Shown here one piece after another: positions 10,701 through 20,455 of a stretch of 64,000 nucleotides of DNA. A model generated the notes under the pieces. It had not been told where the DNA came from, searched no databases, and saw only the letters and a program-made list of their open reading frames with translations. The position numbers were made by a program, and so were the translations under genes. The stretch comes from Rhodococcus sp. B50 (lineage in GTDB: Bacteria > Actinomycetota > Actinomycetes > Mycobacteriales > Mycobacteriaceae). Every line of letters starts with the position of its first letter. Positions within the stretch are counted from its first letter, which is position 1. Where the stretch lies: positions 3,537,480 through 3,601,479 of the forward strand of contig NZ_WPAG02000002.1 in NCBI RefSeq assembly GCF_013602415.1. The letters are read 5' to 3'.

Positions 10701-12710
10701 GTACAACTGCTTGGCCATCTTGCGGTGCTGGGCACCGAAACCGGACAGCACCCACACCGCGCCCTTGGATGCCGGAGCGTCGGCGGTGAACACGCCCTGT
10801 GCGGGCTTGCCGGCGGCAACGGCACGCAGACCGGCGATCGCCTCGCCGTGGTTGCCCGCCACGACGATCGCGCGGGACCGGCCGTGGTTTCGACGCGCGA
10901 GCGTGCGGGCGACGTCGGCGAGCGGCGTCGTGCTGCCCTGCTCGGTCTCGAGCCAGTCGGCGAGGTCGGCGGCCGCACGACGGCGACGCGACGGCATCGC
11001 GGCCGAAACGGCAAGCAGGACGGGAAGTTCGCGAGCGGTCTCGGCCTGCTCCCCCAGGGTCGCCGGGATCTCTTCGGGCAGCACCTCGACCTCGGCCTCG
11101 GAAGCTTCGAAATCGGCGGGGCCGGTGTACTCGCGCACGACGACGTGCGCGTTGGTGCCACCGAAACCGAATCCGGACACGCCCGCGACGGCGCGGCCGG
11201 TGTAGCGCGGCCACGTCGCGCCCTCGGGGATGACCTTCAGGTGCGCGGTGTCGAACGGGATGTACGGGTTGGGCGCCGTGTAGTTGAGCGTCGGCGGGAG
11301 CCGGTCGTTCTGCATCGCGAGAACGACCTTGATGAGACCGGCCGCACCGGCAGCGGACTCGAGATGACCGAAATTGGTCTTGGCCGACCCGAGCAGGACC
11401 GGTTTGTCGTCCTCGCGGCTGCGGCCGACGACACGGCCGAGCGCGTCGGCCTCGATCGGGTCGCCGAGCACCGTGCCGGTGCCGTGCGCCTCGATGTAGT
11501 CGACACCGGACGGCAGGATCTGCGCGTCGCGGTAGGCGCGGCGCAATACGTCGACCTGCGCTTCGGGGTTGGGGGCGGCCAGACCGTTGGAACGACCGTC
11601 CTGGTTGACAGCCGAACCGGCGATCACCGCGAGGATGTCGTCGCCGTCGCGCTCGGCGTCCTCGAGACGCTTGAGCACCACGAGACCGCCGCCTTCGGCG
11701 CGGATCATGCCGTCGGCGTCGGCGGAGAACGCCTTGATGCGGCCGTCGGGGGCCATCACGCCGAGTTCGTCGAAGCCGAGGGTGCCGGCCGGGGCGAGCA
11801 GCATGTTGACGCCACCGGCGAGGGCGACGTCGGCTTCGCCGTTGCGCAGCGCGCGCACAGCCTGGTGCACGGCGACCAGCGACGACGAGCACGCCGTGTC
11901 GAGCGTGACCGACGGGCCGTGGAAGTCGTAGAAGTACGACACGCGGTTGGCGATGACCGCGGTGGAGGTGCCGGTGAGCGCGTAGGGATGCGCTGCGGAC
12001 GGGTCGCCGACCGCGAGGAGCATGTAGTCGCTCGCCGAGCTGCCGATGAACACACCGACCGAGCCACCCTTGAGCTCGCTCGGCGGGATGTGCGCGTGCT
12101 CGAGCGCCTCCCAGGTCAGCTCCAGCGCGAGACGCTGCTGCGGGTCGACCATCTCGACCTCGCGCGGCGACATCGCGAAGAACTCGGCGTCGAAGCCCTT
12201 GACGTCGCCGAGATAGCCGCCCTTGGTGTTGGCGTTACGGATCGACTCCCACACGGCCGGGTCGTTCTCGAACTCCGACCAGCGGCCCTCGGGCAGATCG
12301 CTGATGCCGTCGCGTCCGGACGCGAGCAGCTCCCACATCTGTTCGGGGGTGTCGACGTTGCCCGGGAAACGGGTGGACAGGCCGACGATGGCGATGTCCT
12401 TCGAACCCGCCACCGCACCGACCGTGTACAGGGCGGAGTCGTCGTCGGCGGGTGCCTCGGGCTCGCCCTCGATGATGCGCGTCGCGAGGGACGCGATCGT
12501 CGGGTGCTGGTAGGCGATCGTCGCGTTCAGCGTGACACCGAGGAGCTCCTCGATCTCGCCCGCCATGGCGACTGCGTCCCGGGAGGACAGACCGAACTCC
12601 TCCATCGGACGATCGTCCGAGATCTGGGAGACCGGCTGACCGGTCGCGTCGGCGATCCAGTTGCGCAGCCATTCGCGCAGCTGCGCAACCGTCATTTCAG
12701 TGTCAGACAT
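7749..12710 (-). CDS. pks13: Polyketide synthase Pks13, mycolic acid condensase
   Basis: A 1653-residue type I polyketide synthase that condenses the FadD32-loaded meromycolyl chain with the carboxylated alpha chain, giving the alpha-alkyl beta-keto precursor of mycolates. Domains in order: N-terminal carrier (FGLSSRD, phosphopantetheine Ser about 43); ketosynthase at about 105-530 (DTACSSS Cys about 274, EAHGTGT His about 409, KTNFGH); acyltransferase at about 650-960 (GHSMGE Ser about 740); second carrier (LGLDSLM Ser about 1177); an Ala/Glu-rich linker (about 1220-1300) with two copies of ELPQV; and a C-terminal thioesterase (CGWSLGG Ser about 1459) that releases the product to trehalose. 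No reductive domains occur, as expected. Start is ATG 12710 with GGTGGG upstream; a TTG one codon earlier is unlikely. Confidence 0.97.
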   Translation of the reverse strand: MSDTEMTVAQLREWLRNWIADATGQPVSQISDDRPMEEFGLSSRDAVAMAGEIEELLGVTLNATIAYQHPTIASLATRIIEGEPEAPADDDSALYTVGAVAGSKDIAIVGLSTRFPGNVDTPEQMWELLASGRDGISDLPEGRWSEFENDPAVWESIRNANTKGGYLGDVKGFDAEFFAMSPREVEMVDPQQRLALELTWEALEHAHIPPSELKGGSVGVFIGSSASDYMLLAVGDPSAAHPYALTGTSTAVIANRVSYFYDFHGPSVTLDTACSSSLVAVHQAVRALRNGEADVALAGGVNMLLAPAGTLGFDELGVMAPDGRIKAFSADADGMIRAEGGGLVVLKRLEDAERDGDDILAVIAGSAVNQDGRSNGLAAPNPEAQVDVLRRAYRDAQILPSGVDYIEAHGTGTVLGDPIEADALGRVVGRSREDDKPVLLGSAKTNFGHLESAAGAAGLIKVVLAMQNDRLPPTLNYTAPNPYIPFDTAHLKVIPEGATWPRYTGRAVAGVSGFGFGGTNAHVVVREYTGPADFEASEAEVEVLPEEIPATLGEQAETARELPVLLAVSAAMPSRRRRAAADLADWLETEQGSTTPLADVARTLARRNHGRSRAIVVAGNHGEAIAGLRAVAAGKPAQGVFTADAPASKGAVWVLSGFGAQHRKMAKQLYLENPVFAAAVDEVDELIYDESGYSMKEKFLDDAQDYDVETAQVGIFTIQIGLAALLRHHGAEPSAVVGHSMGEAAGAYISGGLSLEDAVRVICSRSRLMGEAESGLTGDDIRLMALVEYSAAEITDVLPDFPQLEVCVYAAPTHTVIGGPQEQVNAIVARAEAEEKFARVLQTKGASHTSQVDPILGELAAELAGIEPHRLKVDLYSSVDQETLYRAGHDGIHDVEYWTKGMRHSVYFTQAIRQALSDGHTTFVELNANPATLMSVAATAFDAGVQDGQFIQTLKRKEDESLGVLAALAQLYVHGQSVDLKTLLPEGDYADLPRTAFLRKPYWVDASIGTSGNGRVPGARVALPDGRYVWEVQASVVTDTAELLVAAASQVLSDVTLTASIPHTDVPATGTLTTTLTRHPGGASLQVHANTGDGFTLVHEGVVTSGEPLPTPVAAAAKPAAQAEELPEVVESFGDKWDPNGSQTLDDRLRLIVAESMGYAPEDLPAEIPLIELGLDSLMAVRIKNRVEYEFDIPQLQLSAVKDASLRDVAKYLRYAVENREEVAQLAEQQAAEKAAERAAAAEQHELPQVAGQDELPQVEDTTAVGEAEQILAEAEAQTTAEASAATEPEQESSGVDVPPRDAAERLTFASWAVITGRSAKGIFNPLPKLDRADAERLAARLTERSEGEITVDDVLAASTIEQLAETVRQHLESADRIDGLVRTLRPRVEGSDAVPVFVFHPAGGSTVAYEPLLRRLPAHTPVFGFERTEGPIDTRAQAYLPLIEEIQGDGPYVLCGWSLGGVLAYAVARLLREKGKDVRLVGLIDTVMAGEKVEDTPDEIRKRWQRYSAFAKKTYGIDAPLPYDLLAEAGSDEEQIGILMGLLELSGAQIPGGIIEHQRTSWLDNRAIQTAELAPYGGKVVLYMADKYHDDAIDLEPAFGTRQPDGGWGEVVEDLEVVHVGGDHLQIVDEPYISKVGEDLTRKLADIEASRS

Positions 12711-12748
12711 CAACCCACCACGCTACCCGGGAAAGAGGACATTCGTTC

Positions 12749-14638
12749 TTACACGCTGTCCGGGAAGGCCTGCTGCTGGTAACCACCGCGCAGCGTTCCC
12801 TCGACATATGCGGTCTTGCACGCCCGCCGCGCGATCTTTCCGCTGGACGTACGGGGGATGGAACCGGCCGGCACGAGCAGCACGTCGCGTGCGGTGACAC
12901 CGTGCCGGGTGGAGATCGCGGCACGCACCGCGTCGGCGATCGGCTGCGGATCGGCCTTGCCGGCGCCGGGAGCGCGCTCGGCGACGATCACGAGCTGCTC
13001 CGAAGAATCGTCGGCGTCGAACTGCAGGCCGGAGGCGTCGTTGTCGAACACCTCGCGGGGCAGCTGGTTGGCCGGAACCGCGAAGGCCGCGACGAAGCCG
13101 GGGCGCAGGGCGGAGCTGGCCTCCTGCGCCGAGAACTCGATGTCCTGCGGGTAGTGGTTGCGGCCGTCGACGATCACGAGGTCCTTGACGCGACCGGTGA
13201 TGTACAGCTCGCCGTCGATGTAGACGCCGTAGTCGCCGGTGCGCAGCCACTTGCTGTCGTCCGGGGTGCCCTCGGCGTGGCTGCCCTCGGGGAGACGCTC
13301 GGTGATGCGGTTGTGGAAGGTGTTGTCGGTCTCTTCCTTGCGACCCCAGTAGCCGATGCCCATGTTCTCGCCGTGCAGCCAGATCTCCCCGACGTGCTCG
13401 TCGGGCATCTCGGCGCCGCTCTCGGGGTCGACGATCGCGGCCCACTGGCTGCGCGCGACGTAACCGCAGGAGACCTGCGGGATGGCGTTCTCGGCGTCGG
13501 GCTCGACGCGCACGATCCGGCCGGCGTTGAGCGCGGCGCGGTCGACGTGGATGACCTTCGCCTCGTCGCTGTGGCGGGTGGAGGAGACGAACAGGGTGGC
13601 CTCGGCCATGCCGTAGGACGGCTTGATCGCCGTGCGGGGCAGGCCGTAGGGGCCGAACGCCTCGTTGAACTTGCGCATCGACGCGGTGGTGACCGGCTCG
13701 CTGCCGTTGATCAGGCCGATGACGTTGCTCAGGTCGAGTTCTTCACCCGGCTTGGGGACCGCACGGGCCGCGGCGTGCTCGAACGCGAAATTCGGCGCGG
13801 CGGCGAAGGTGCCGGCACCGTCGGAGACTGCGGCGAGCTCGCGGATCCAGCGGCTCGGGCGGGCCACGAAGGCACGCGGGCTCATGATGGTGATGTACTT
13901 GCCGCCGACCGCGGGGAGGATCACGGTGAGCAGACCCATGTCGTGGAACAGCGGCAGCCAGGTCACGCCACGCGACGACTCGTTCAGCTCGATGGAGTCG
14001 GCCATCTGGATGACGTTGGTGAGCACCGACCGGTGGGTGATCTCGACGCCGGCGGGAACCCGGGTCGAACCGGAGGTGTACTGCAGATAGGCGATGTCGT
14101 CGGTGCCGATGGGCGGCCGGTTCCAGGACTCGGCGACCGCGTCGGGAATGGCGTCGACGGCGATGACGCGGGGGCGCTGCGCTGCGGGGAGCGGGCGGAA
14201 GAACTGCCGCACGCCGGCTGCGGACGAGGTGGCGGTGAGGATCGCGCTGGGTGTGCAGTCGCCCAGAACGGCGTGCAGTCGATCGGTGTGGCCGGGCTCG
14301 TCGGGATCGAACAGCGGTACCGCGATGGTGCCGGCATAGATCGCAGCGAAGAAGGACACGACGTAGTCGAGCCCCTGCGGAGCGAGGATCGCGACGCGGT
14401 CGCCGGGGGCGGTGACCTGCTGCAGGCGCGCGGCGATGGCTTTGATGCGCACGCCGAACTGGTCCCAGGTCAGCTCGTGTACCTCGCCGTCGCGTTCCCG
14501 CGAGTAGTCGATGTACCGGTAGGCGAGGTCGTCACCGTTTGAAGCGAAGTTCTCTTCGAGGTGATCGAGCAGGGTCTGCCCTTGCGGCAGCCTGATCCGC
14601 CCGTTCTCATCGATGAACTCTTCGAACCCGACGCTCAA
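12749..14638 (-). CDS. fadD32: Fatty-acyl-AMP ligase FadD32
   Basis: FAAL-type adenylating enzyme of 629 residues that activates the meromycolic chain as acyl-AMP and loads it on the N-terminal carrier of Pks13. The adenylation core is clear: [16 protein letters not shown] (P-loop), the [13 protein letters not shown] segment characteristic of FAALs, [17 protein letters not shown], and a C-terminal lysine region ending [14 protein letters not shown]. It lies 38 bases upstream of pks13 in the same operon. The start is not certain. TTG at 14638 follows an AGGGAG Shine-Dalgarno at good spacing and fits the family; an upstream in-frame TTG at 14668 would add ten residues without a better site. No ATG is available in frame near the N-terminus. 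Confidence 0.94.
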   Translation of the reverse strand: MSVGFEEFIDENGRIRLPQGQTLLDHLEENFASNGDDLAYRYIDYSRERDGEVHELTWDQFGVRIKAIAARLQQVTAPGDRVAILAPQGLDYVVSFFAAIYAGTIAVPLFDPDEPGHTDRLHAVLGDCTPSAILTATSSAAGVRQFFRPLPAAQRPRVIAVDAIPDAVAESWNRPPIGTDDIAYLQYTSGSTRVPAGVEITHRSVLTNVIQMADSIELNESSRGVTWLPLFHDMGLLTVILPAVGGKYITIMSPRAFVARPSRWIRELAAVSDGAGTFAAAPNFAFEHAAARAVPKPGEELDLSNVIGLINGSEPVTTASMRKFNEAFGPYGLPRTAIKPSYGMAEATLFVSSTRHSDEAKVIHVDRAALNAGRIVRVEPDAENAIPQVSCGYVARSQWAAIVDPESGAEMPDEHVGEIWLHGENMGIGYWGRKEETDNTFHNRITERLPEGSHAEGTPDDSKWLRTGDYGVYIDGELYITGRVKDLVIVDGRNHYPQDIEFSAQEASSALRPGFVAAFAVPANQLPREVFDNDASGLQFDADDSSEQLVIVAERAPGAGKADPQPIADAVRAAISTRHGVTARDVLLVPAGSIPRTSSGKIARRACKTAYVEGTLRGGYQQQAFPDSV

Positions 14639-15322
14639 TTCCTTCTCCCTGTCGAAGCGATCCCACAACCACTCGACATGGTTGCGCCACTAACTTTTCC
14701 TCCGCGCCGGCGGATCGTCGTACCGACACCGCCCCCCACGGCTTCCGGCGGTCCACTCGTCGAACGTGTCCATCGACCCCAGATCACGAATATGTTACAG
14801 ATCGGCATCACTCGCACCCTTGCAAAGTGCGGTCGCCCGGAGGAACGCTCCCCCTTGCTTACGGGAAACACAAAGATACGACATGGTCGTCTTCACGCAC
14901 ACATTCCGCGCCCGTCGAACGAGAAGAGCGCACGATCCGATTGTGTGCGACGGTTTTTCGGCGCCGACACCGGCCGGCAGTGCTGCCCGTCGCCTGCGTC
15001 TGCCCAGGAACGGTGCCCGGATACGTACGACCGACCGACGCGAGAGCTCGTGACAAGGATCATTCCCCGTCGCGGGCCGTCGGTACACCCCCGGAGGGGG
15101 CCGGCCGTTCGCCGTGCCGTCGCTGGCACCATGAACCTCTTCTCCTGTGGCAGTCGTCGTGCGCCACGATCCCGGACGGCCGGGCACGCAGCCGAGGGAT
15201 GAGTCTAAAGGCAGCCCGTCAATCGAGTGTACCGGGTGGTGAGATCGGACACTACCGACGAGTAATATGTGGGAAGGCTCACCTCGAGTGGAACCACCCC
15301 GCTCACCGGTGGCGCCGCCGCC
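14639..15322. other. 684-base intergenic region, fadD32 leader side
   Basis: This stretch lies between the cutinase stop and the fadD32 start, both on the minus strand. Short open frames occur on both strands but none has a ribosome-binding site, a recognisable domain or conserved-looking composition. It should contain the fadD32-pks13-accD4 promoter. The most AT-rich element is around 14789-14800 (TATGTTACAG on the plus strand), a possible minus-strand -10, but I found no convincing -35 at standard spacing. Confidence 0.4.
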
Positions 15323-16282
15323 TCATTCTTCTGCGGGTTCCGGTGCGCCGTCGATCTTCTCGGCCGCCCAGTTCGCAATCCACTGCGTCGCGGTGGTGCC
15401 GTTCTCGTCCACCACATAGGTGTTGTACATCGCGTGGATCGGATTGTTGACGTACTCGAGCAGCCGCGGAGCGGCCGACATCCAATTCGCGGGATTCAGC
15501 GCGTTCGGCGGTGCATCGCAGATGCTGTCGGTAGGTGCGCAGATCTGGACGGTGCGGTCGTCGAGCTCCCCGAATCCCCCGGGACGCGCACCGGTCATCG
15601 TGATGCCCGGCAGTCGTAGGCCGTCGAGCGACAGTTCGGCGCCCACCCCCGCGACGGGCGCACCGATGTCGGTACCCGACACCCCGTCGCGGCGACCGTC
15701 GGCGACGAGCGCGACACCGAGGACCCGATCTGCGGGGACCGGGCCGTTGCCGGCACCGATCTGCGCGGCGACGTCGCCCACGATCACCGCGCCCTGCGAG
15801 AAACCGGTGAGCACGTAGGTGGTCAGCGGGCACTCGGCCGAACGTCGCGCCAGGATGTCGGTGGTCGCCGCGAATCCCTCACTGCGACTGTTGTTGTAGG
15901 ACTGCTGACCGTCCGGCGGGATCGCGACGGGATTCGAGAACTGCGCGACGTACGGCACGGTGTAGACGTCGGCACGCTGGGCGTCGAAACGCTCCTGCAG
16001 CGGCCTTGTCACGTTGAGCAGGAGCGAGTACGGGTTGGCGGCCGGAGCGTACGGATCGTCGCCCACTGCGGACTCCCACGTGCCCGGCACGGCGACGACC
16101 TGCACATCGGGGCACGAGGCCGGCTGCGACTGCGGCTCCTCCGGCCCCGGTGGCGTGGGAATCGGCGAGGGGATGTCCAATCGCCCTGCGAGCAGATACC
16201 AGAGCACCAGCACGATCGCCAGGACGAGCAGCGCCCCTACGACCACGATCCTGCGTCCGCGACGCTGCTTCGTCCTGACCAT
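15323..16282 (-). CDS. Membrane-anchored cutinase-like hydrolase (Culp6/Rv3802c type)
   Basis: A 319-residue alpha/beta hydrolase of the cutinase family; the mycobacterial counterpart is an essential envelope phospholipase/thioesterase next to fadD32 and Ag85 genes. A basic N-terminus and one hydrophobic segment (about residues 12-33) form a signal anchor, followed by a Pro/Glu-rich linker (about 37-56) and the catalytic domain. The nucleophile is Ser162 in GFSQGAV. CAPTDSICD (about 248-256) carries the catalytic Asp between the cutinase cysteines, and His283 in NPIHAMY completes the triad. It lies 26 bases downstream of a lipoprotein gene on the same strand and probably forms an operon with it. 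Gene order matches Rv3802c-Rv3803c-Rv3804c. Confidence 0.9.
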   Translation of the reverse strand: MVRTKQRRGRRIVVVGALLVLAIVLVLWYLLAGRLDIPSPIPTPPGPEEPQSQPASCPDVQVVAVPGTWESAVGDDPYAPAANPYSLLLNVTRPLQERFDAQRADVYTVPYVAQFSNPVAIPPDGQQSYNNSRSEGFAATTDILARRSAECPLTTYVLTGFSQGAVIVGDVAAQIGAGNGPVPADRVLGVALVADGRRDGVSGTDIGAPVAGVGAELSLDGLRLPGITMTGARPGGFGELDDRTVQICAPTDSICDAPPNALNPANWMSAAPRLLEYVNNPIHAMYNTYVVDENGTTATQWIANWAAEKIDGAPEPAEE

Positions 16283-16308
16283 CTCGTGCTGTCCCCGCGT
16301 TCCTGGTT

Positions 16309-16869
16309 CTAGTTGCAGTACGTCTCGCCGGCGACGGCGATGTAGGTGTCGGCCGTCGAGGAGGCCTGCTCCTCCGACAACTCGACACCACCGGCTGCAG
16401 CATCACTACCCACGAGCGCCGTCACGAACACCTTGATCTCCTCCGGCGACCCGCCCTGCGCCTGGGCGCTGCAGATGTAATCGGCGATGTTCACCGCGCC
16501 GGTCTCGTCGCTGGGCTCGACTCCCTCCGCACGGAGAGCGTCCAGGAAGGCCTGCGCGCCGGGCGTGGGAGCGGGTGCCGCACCCGTACCGGCTCCCGTG
16601 TCGCCTTCGGCGCCGGGCGAGGCCGGGGCCGGGGACGCATCGCTCGTGTCGGTGTCGTCCGTGGTCTCCGTGCCGGCGGCGGTGGGCGTGGACGTTTCGG
16701 CCGCGGATGTCGAGGTCGACGTCGAGGTCTCCGTGGTGGCGGACGTCGTCGGCGTGTTCGTCGCCGTGGAGTCGTCGCTTCCGCACGCGGACAGAACGGC
16801 CGTGGCAGTCAGTGCCGCGGCGAGTGCGCCGAGGACGCGGGTCGAGCGCGAGCGGGTCCGTGCAGGCAT
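16309..16869 (-). CDS. DUF732-type lipoprotein
   Basis: Encodes 186 residues. The N-terminus is a lipoprotein signal peptide with lipobox LSAC (Cys at about 29) after a hydrophobic core. A long Thr/Ser/Glu/Ala/Pro-rich low-complexity spacer (about 30-110) follows, then a compact C-terminal domain (about 112-186) with two cysteines, one in ADYICSA and one just before the C-terminus. The pattern (FLDALRAEGV, ICSA, then a helix and a terminal Cys) matches DUF732 of actinobacterial exported proteins. Function is unknown. It precedes the cutinase by 26 bases, so the two are probably co-expressed; the low-complexity spacer would let the domain reach out from the membrane. Confidence 0.75.
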   Translation of the reverse strand: MPARTRSRSTRVLGALAAALTATAVLSACGSDDSTATNTPTTSATTETSTSTSTSAAETSTPTAAGTETTDDTDTSDASPAPASPGAEGDTGAGTGAAPAPTPGAQAFLDALRAEGVEPSDETGAVNIADYICSAQAQGGSPEEIKVFVTALVGSDAAAGGVELSEEQASSTADTYIAVAGETYCN

Positions 16870-16932
16870 GTGGTGGGGTCCTCACATCCGGATGTCGGTC
16901 GAACTAGGTCAGATGCGCCCCAGGCTACAGAG

Positions 16933-16983
16933 CGGCCCGTGCGGCCGGTGGGAGCGTCCCGCCTCCCCCGGTCGCACGGGCCG
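16933..16983 (-). terminator. Hairpin downstream of the LGFP mycolyltransferase
   Basis: Perfect 10-base outer arms 16933-16942 and 16974-16983 enclose a further imperfect GC-rich stem. The structure begins 18 bases past the stop of the minus-strand gene ending at 17002. There is no clear T tract. Confidence 0.55.
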
Positions 16984-17001
16984 GACCCGCTTCGCGGTCT
17001 G

Positions 17002-18918
17002 TTACGGCTGCAGCTTCACCTCGTCGCCGTCGAGCGTGATGAAGCCGTTCTGGAAGTTCTGCTGGACACCCTTGCCGTTCTCGGCCGGGAACTCGTCGCT
17101 GATCGGCAGACCCAGACGTCCTTCGGCGCCCTTCTCGGCGAGCCAGGCCTCGAGGATCTTGCCCCGGACCGGCCAGGCGCCGGTGAGCGGACTCCAGTAG
17201 ACGTGTCCGTGCTGGAACTCGTTGGCACGACCGTCACGCCCCGCGGGCCGCTCGCTGGTCGTCGGGTAGCCCAGGACACCCGTCTCGTAACCGAGCTCGG
17301 CGTACTTGCCGAGGATCATGCCCTGCACCGCGTGGGCGCCGGTGCCCTCGCTCCAGTACATGGCGCCGATCTCGAAGCCCTGGACCGCGCCGCGTCCGTC
17401 GGGGGTCGCCGCCTCGTCGAGGATCGGATAGCCGAGGGGGCCGCCCTCCCAGCCCTGGTTCTTCCATTCCTCGAAGATCTTGCCGCGGACCGCGTGGGCG
17501 CCGTGCTCGGGCGTCCAGTAGACAGCGCCACCCCGGAAGTGGTTGAACCGTCCGCGCCCGTCGGGAGCGACGCGTTCCTCGGTGGTCGGGAAACCGAGCT
17601 GCCCGGCCGGACCGCCCATGCCTTGGTAGGCGCCGCCGATCGCACCCGCGACCGGCACGGTCGTGCCTTCGGACGAGAAGACACGCCCGAAGCGGAAGTC
17701 CTGCACCGTGCCACCTGCGACGGCGTATTCGGAAGTGAGACAGTCGCCGAGCCAGGCGTTCGCGTTCGCGACGTCGCCGAAGGCGCCGGTCGGAGTGCAC
17801 TCGGGCTTGTCGACCCCGACACCGAGGGTGTTGGCGAGCTGCGGCCACAGCTGGTGGAGTTCGAACTCCCAGTACTTCCACGTGTGGGTGCCCGACGGCC
17901 GGTACACGATCTGGGCGGGGATGCCCTGCTTCTTGAGTTTCGTCGCGAACGCCTGCGAGGTGAGGCGCGAGAGGATCTCGAGGCCCATGCCGGCGTAGTT
18001 GGTGCTGACACCGGGGATGCCCGAGGGATCGTCGTACGGCCCGGTGGTGCCGCTGCCGCTCGAGACGTACAGGCTCACACCCTTGAGCTTGTCGGCGAGC
18101 AGGTAGGGATCGTGCGACTCCCAGCCGTCGGAGCCGGGCGCACCCCACATCGCCTCGGAGTCGAAACCGCCGGCGTCCTGCATCGCGTAGTGGATGGCCT
18201 CGGGCATGCCGAGCGTGGTCGTGGTGAGGATGCCGGACAGCGACGCCGCGAACTGCGCGAAGCCCGGGTTGCGGGCGGGCAGGAACATCGCGGCGGTGCC
18301 ACCCATCGACAGACCGACGACGCCGCGCTTGTCGGTGGTGCGCCAGTCACGTTCGAGGAGCGGGGGAAGTTCCTTCGTCAGGAAGGTCTCCCACTTGTAG
18401 TTCTGCCCGTTGTTCTGGTCGATCCAGTCGGAGTAGAAGCTGGACTGGCCGCCCACCGGGAGGACGACGTTGACGTTCTTGTCGGCGAAGAAGGCCTCCG
18501 CGTCGGTCTCGAGCGTCCATCCGTTCTCGTCGTCGCGCGCCCGCATGCCGTCGAGCATGTACACCGAGGGGAACTTCGCGTCGGGCTTGCTGTTCCAGTC
18601 GCGCGCGAGCAACAGCTGCACCTGGATCGGCGTCCCCATCGACGGCGAGTCGATCCACAGGGCGACGCGACGGTCGGTGAGCCAGTCGACGCTGCGGACG
18701 GTCGCGCCGGCGGTGCTCGTCGGGCCGGACTGGGCGATGAGCGGGTCGGCGGAGGCCACCGAGACGGTGGTCAGGCCCGCAGCGACCGGTGCGACGAGGG
18801 CTGCCGCGACCAGTGCGAGCACACGGGATCTGCCGCTCCGCGCACCCGCAATGCGAGCCGCTCTCCTGGCAGGCCCTGTCCGTCGCTCAGCGTGCTCGAG
18901 CTCAGTTCGCATCTGCAT
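17002..18918 (-). CDS. Antigen-85-type mycolyltransferase with C-terminal LGFP repeats
   Basis: A 638-residue secreted esterase-fold enzyme, expected to move mycoloyl groups between trehalose monomycolate, trehalose dimycolate and arabinogalactan. A basic N-terminus and signal peptide end near ASA at about 57. The Ag85 domain spans about 60-385 with nucleophile Ser204 in GLSMGG, GGQSSFYSDW, and a C-terminal His in SGTHTWKYWE. After it come four LGFP repeats, with cores LGFPTT, LGYPIL, LGYPTT and LGLPIS, ending at the C-terminus. The layout is that of corynebacterial PS1/Cop1, where LGFP repeats are thought to bind the cell wall, and it is absent from mycobacterial FbpA-C. The neighbouring gene on the same strand is a second, repeat-less mycolyltransferase. 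Confidence 0.93.
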   Translation of the reverse strand: MQMRTELEHAERRTGPARRAARIAGARSGRSRVLALVAAALVAPVAAGLTTVSVASADPLIAQSGPTSTAGATVRSVDWLTDRRVALWIDSPSMGTPIQVQLLLARDWNSKPDAKFPSVYMLDGMRARDDENGWTLETDAEAFFADKNVNVVLPVGGQSSFYSDWIDQNNGQNYKWETFLTKELPPLLERDWRTTDKRGVVGLSMGGTAAMFLPARNPGFAQFAASLSGILTTTTLGMPEAIHYAMQDAGGFDSEAMWGAPGSDGWESHDPYLLADKLKGVSLYVSSGSGTTGPYDDPSGIPGVSTNYAGMGLEILSRLTSQAFATKLKKQGIPAQIVYRPSGTHTWKYWEFELHQLWPQLANTLGVGVDKPECTPTGAFGDVANANAWLGDCLTSEYAVAGGTVQDFRFGRVFSSEGTTVPVAGAIGGAYQGMGGPAGQLGFPTTEERVAPDGRGRFNHFRGGAVYWTPEHGAHAVRGKIFEEWKNQGWEGGPLGYPILDEAATPDGRGAVQGFEIGAMYWSEGTGAHAVQGMILGKYAELGYETGVLGYPTTSERPAGRDGRANEFQHGHVYWSPLTGAWPVRGKILEAWLAEKGAEGRLGLPISDEFPAENGKGVQQNFQNGFITLDGDEVKLQP

Positions 18919-19112
18919 CGCTCACTTTCTGCGTTGCCGGATTTCCTGCCGTGGGGCGGCTCGGATGGACCGCGACGGCGGCAGTGGCAGGGCGTCCCGG
19001 CTGGGTGTGCCGACTCGGGGTACCGGAGTCCCGACTGTTGTTTCTACACCGGCGGCACCCGGAATCGAGGGTGCCGCGCTGTGACAGGTGAGAAAATTGT
19101 TGCGGAAAGTTA

Positions 19113-19153
19113 CGACGCCGCCCACTCACCGGATCGGTGAGTGGGCGGCGTCG
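19113..19153 (-). terminator. Strong terminator hairpin after the fbpA-like gene
   Basis: Perfect 18-base arms 19113-19130 and 19136-19153 with loop GGATC. On the minus strand the hairpin begins 23 bases past the stop at 19177 and is followed by a T-rich stretch containing CAATTTTC. It is the clearest intrinsic terminator in the window. Confidence 0.85.
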
Positions 19154-19176
19154 TTGCTAGCAGTGCGTACCGGAGA

Positions 19177-20187
19177 TCAGAACGCGTTCAGCGCCTCGAG
19201 GATCTGCGGACGTGCCTTCCACAGCTGATCCTCCCAGTACTTCCATGCGTGCGTGCCGCGCGCCGGGAAGTCGAAGGTGGCCGGGATGCCGAGCGTGGCC
19301 AGCTTGATCTGGAACGCGCGGGTCTGGGCGAGGGACAGAGCCTCGAGAGCCATGCCGTTGGCGGTGTTGTAGTAGCCGACGAAGCCCTGCGGGTTGTCGT
19401 GCTCGCCCGGCAGACCGCTGGCGGCCGAGATGTACAGCGACAGGCCCTCCAGCTTCGGAGCGAAGACGAACGGGTCGTTGCGCAGCCAGGCCGGGCTCCA
19501 CGGCGGGCCCCACATCGAGTCGACGTTGAAGCGGCCGGCGTCGAGCATCGCGACGCGGATGGCCTCACGCATGCCGGGAGCTGACAGGTTCAGGTAGCCG
19601 GACAGCGACGACGCGAACTTGAACTGGTCGCGATGGTAGGCGGCGAGCGTCAGAGCAGCGGAGCCACCCATCGACAGGCCGAGGATGCCGTTGTTGTTGC
19701 GCGAGACGCCACGGGTGGCGAGGTAATCGGGCAGCTGCTCCGTCAGGAACGTCTCCCACTTGTAGGTGACGTCCTGGCCGTTCAGGTTGGACGGCGCGTA
19801 CCAGTCGGTGTAGAAGCTCGACTGTCCGCCGACCGGCATGATCAGGCTGACGTTGTCGTTGGAGAACTGCTGCAGGGCGTTCGTCTCCAACGTCCAGGCG
19901 TTCACGTCGTCCCGAGCGCGCAGGCCGTCGAGCATGTAGAGAGCCGCATCGCCGCCGCGCGCGGCCCACTGGATCTGGACCTTGATCGGGCCCATGTCGG
20001 ACTCGACGAAGACCTCTTCGAAGCCCCCTGCGGGCGCGCGGTGCGACACCGGCGCTCCCTGCGCAGGCGCGGCGACCGCGGCGGTGGTTCCGACGAGGCC
20101 TGCAGCCACGGGGAGGACCAGAGCTGCGGCGGCGGTGCCGAGCAGTCGCCGGCGAAGGCCCTGCCTCAACCTCGGGACAAAACGCAT
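19177..20187 (-). CDS. Antigen-85-type mycolyltransferase (FbpA-like)
   Basis: A 336-residue secreted mycolyltransferase, the size of Ag85 proteins. A basic N-terminus and a hydrophobic core end in a signal-peptidase site near VAA at about 40. The esterase domain shows LYMLDGLRARDD, PVGGQSSFYTDWY, the nucleophile Ser172 in GLSMGGSAAL, and the C-terminal His of RGTHAWKYWEDQL. It should catalyse trehalose dimycolate formation and mycolylation of arabinogalactan. I placed the start at ATG 20187, giving MRFVPRLRQ, because a normal signal peptide begins there and AAAGAGAG precedes it by about 10 bases; a longer frame would add 28 residues. A sigma-A-like promoter lies about 100 bases upstream and a strong terminator follows, so it is probably a single-gene unit. 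Confidence 0.94.
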   Translation of the reverse strand: MRFVPRLRQGLRRRLLGTAAAALVLPVAAGLVGTTAAVAAPAQGAPVSHRAPAGGFEEVFVESDMGPIKVQIQWAARGGDAALYMLDGLRARDDVNAWTLETNALQQFSNDNVSLIMPVGGQSSFYTDWYAPSNLNGQDVTYKWETFLTEQLPDYLATRGVSRNNNGILGLSMGGSAALTLAAYHRDQFKFASSLSGYLNLSAPGMREAIRVAMLDAGRFNVDSMWGPPWSPAWLRNDPFVFAPKLEGLSLYISAASGLPGEHDNPQGFVGYYNTANGMALEALSLAQTRAFQIKLATLGIPATFDFPARGTHAWKYWEDQLWKARPQILEALNAF

Positions 20188-20288
20188 GAACAATGCTCTC
20201 TTTCTCGTCTGCGGCGTCCGCGTTCGCGTCCCCCGGATTCCGGCGAAGACGGCCGCGGAAGGCCGCCCCAAGTCACACTGCGGTCAAA

Positions 20289-20317
20289 ACTGTAAAGGAC
20301 GACGTGATCTCTGACAA
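20289..20317 (-). promoter_or_regulatory. Sigma-A-like promoter of the fbpA-like gene
   Basis: On the minus strand, TTGTCA (20317-20312) and TACAGT (20294-20289) are separated by exactly 17 bases, close to the TTGACA/TATAAT consensus. Transcription would start near 20282, giving a leader of about 95 bases before the ATG at 20187. Confidence 0.6.
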
Positions 20318-20345
20318 ACCCTGGTTTCAACAGCTCTTGGGCACC

Positions 20346-20365
20346 CCTTGACCCGTAGGTCAAGG
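20346..20365. promoter_or_regulatory. Perfect palindrome upstream of the fbpA-like promoter
   Basis: Eight-base arms CCTTGACC and GGTCAAGG flank CGTA. It sits about 30 bases upstream of the fbpA -35 and about 90 bases beyond the aftB stop. No T tract follows on the minus strand, so an operator for a dimeric regulator fits better than a terminator. Confidence 0.4.
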
Positions 20366-20455
20366 CGACGCTGCCGGAAAGTTACCCGTCCGTGATGCGC
20401 CGTGATCCTATCGAGACAGCCCTGAGCGGTCCAAGTTGATCTCGGAGTCCGGCCG

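Noticed and set aside
14827..15450. Open frames in the fadD32-cutinase gap
   Set aside because: No ribosome-binding site, no domain, Arg/Ser/Pro-rich composition on every strand. Treated as non-coding.
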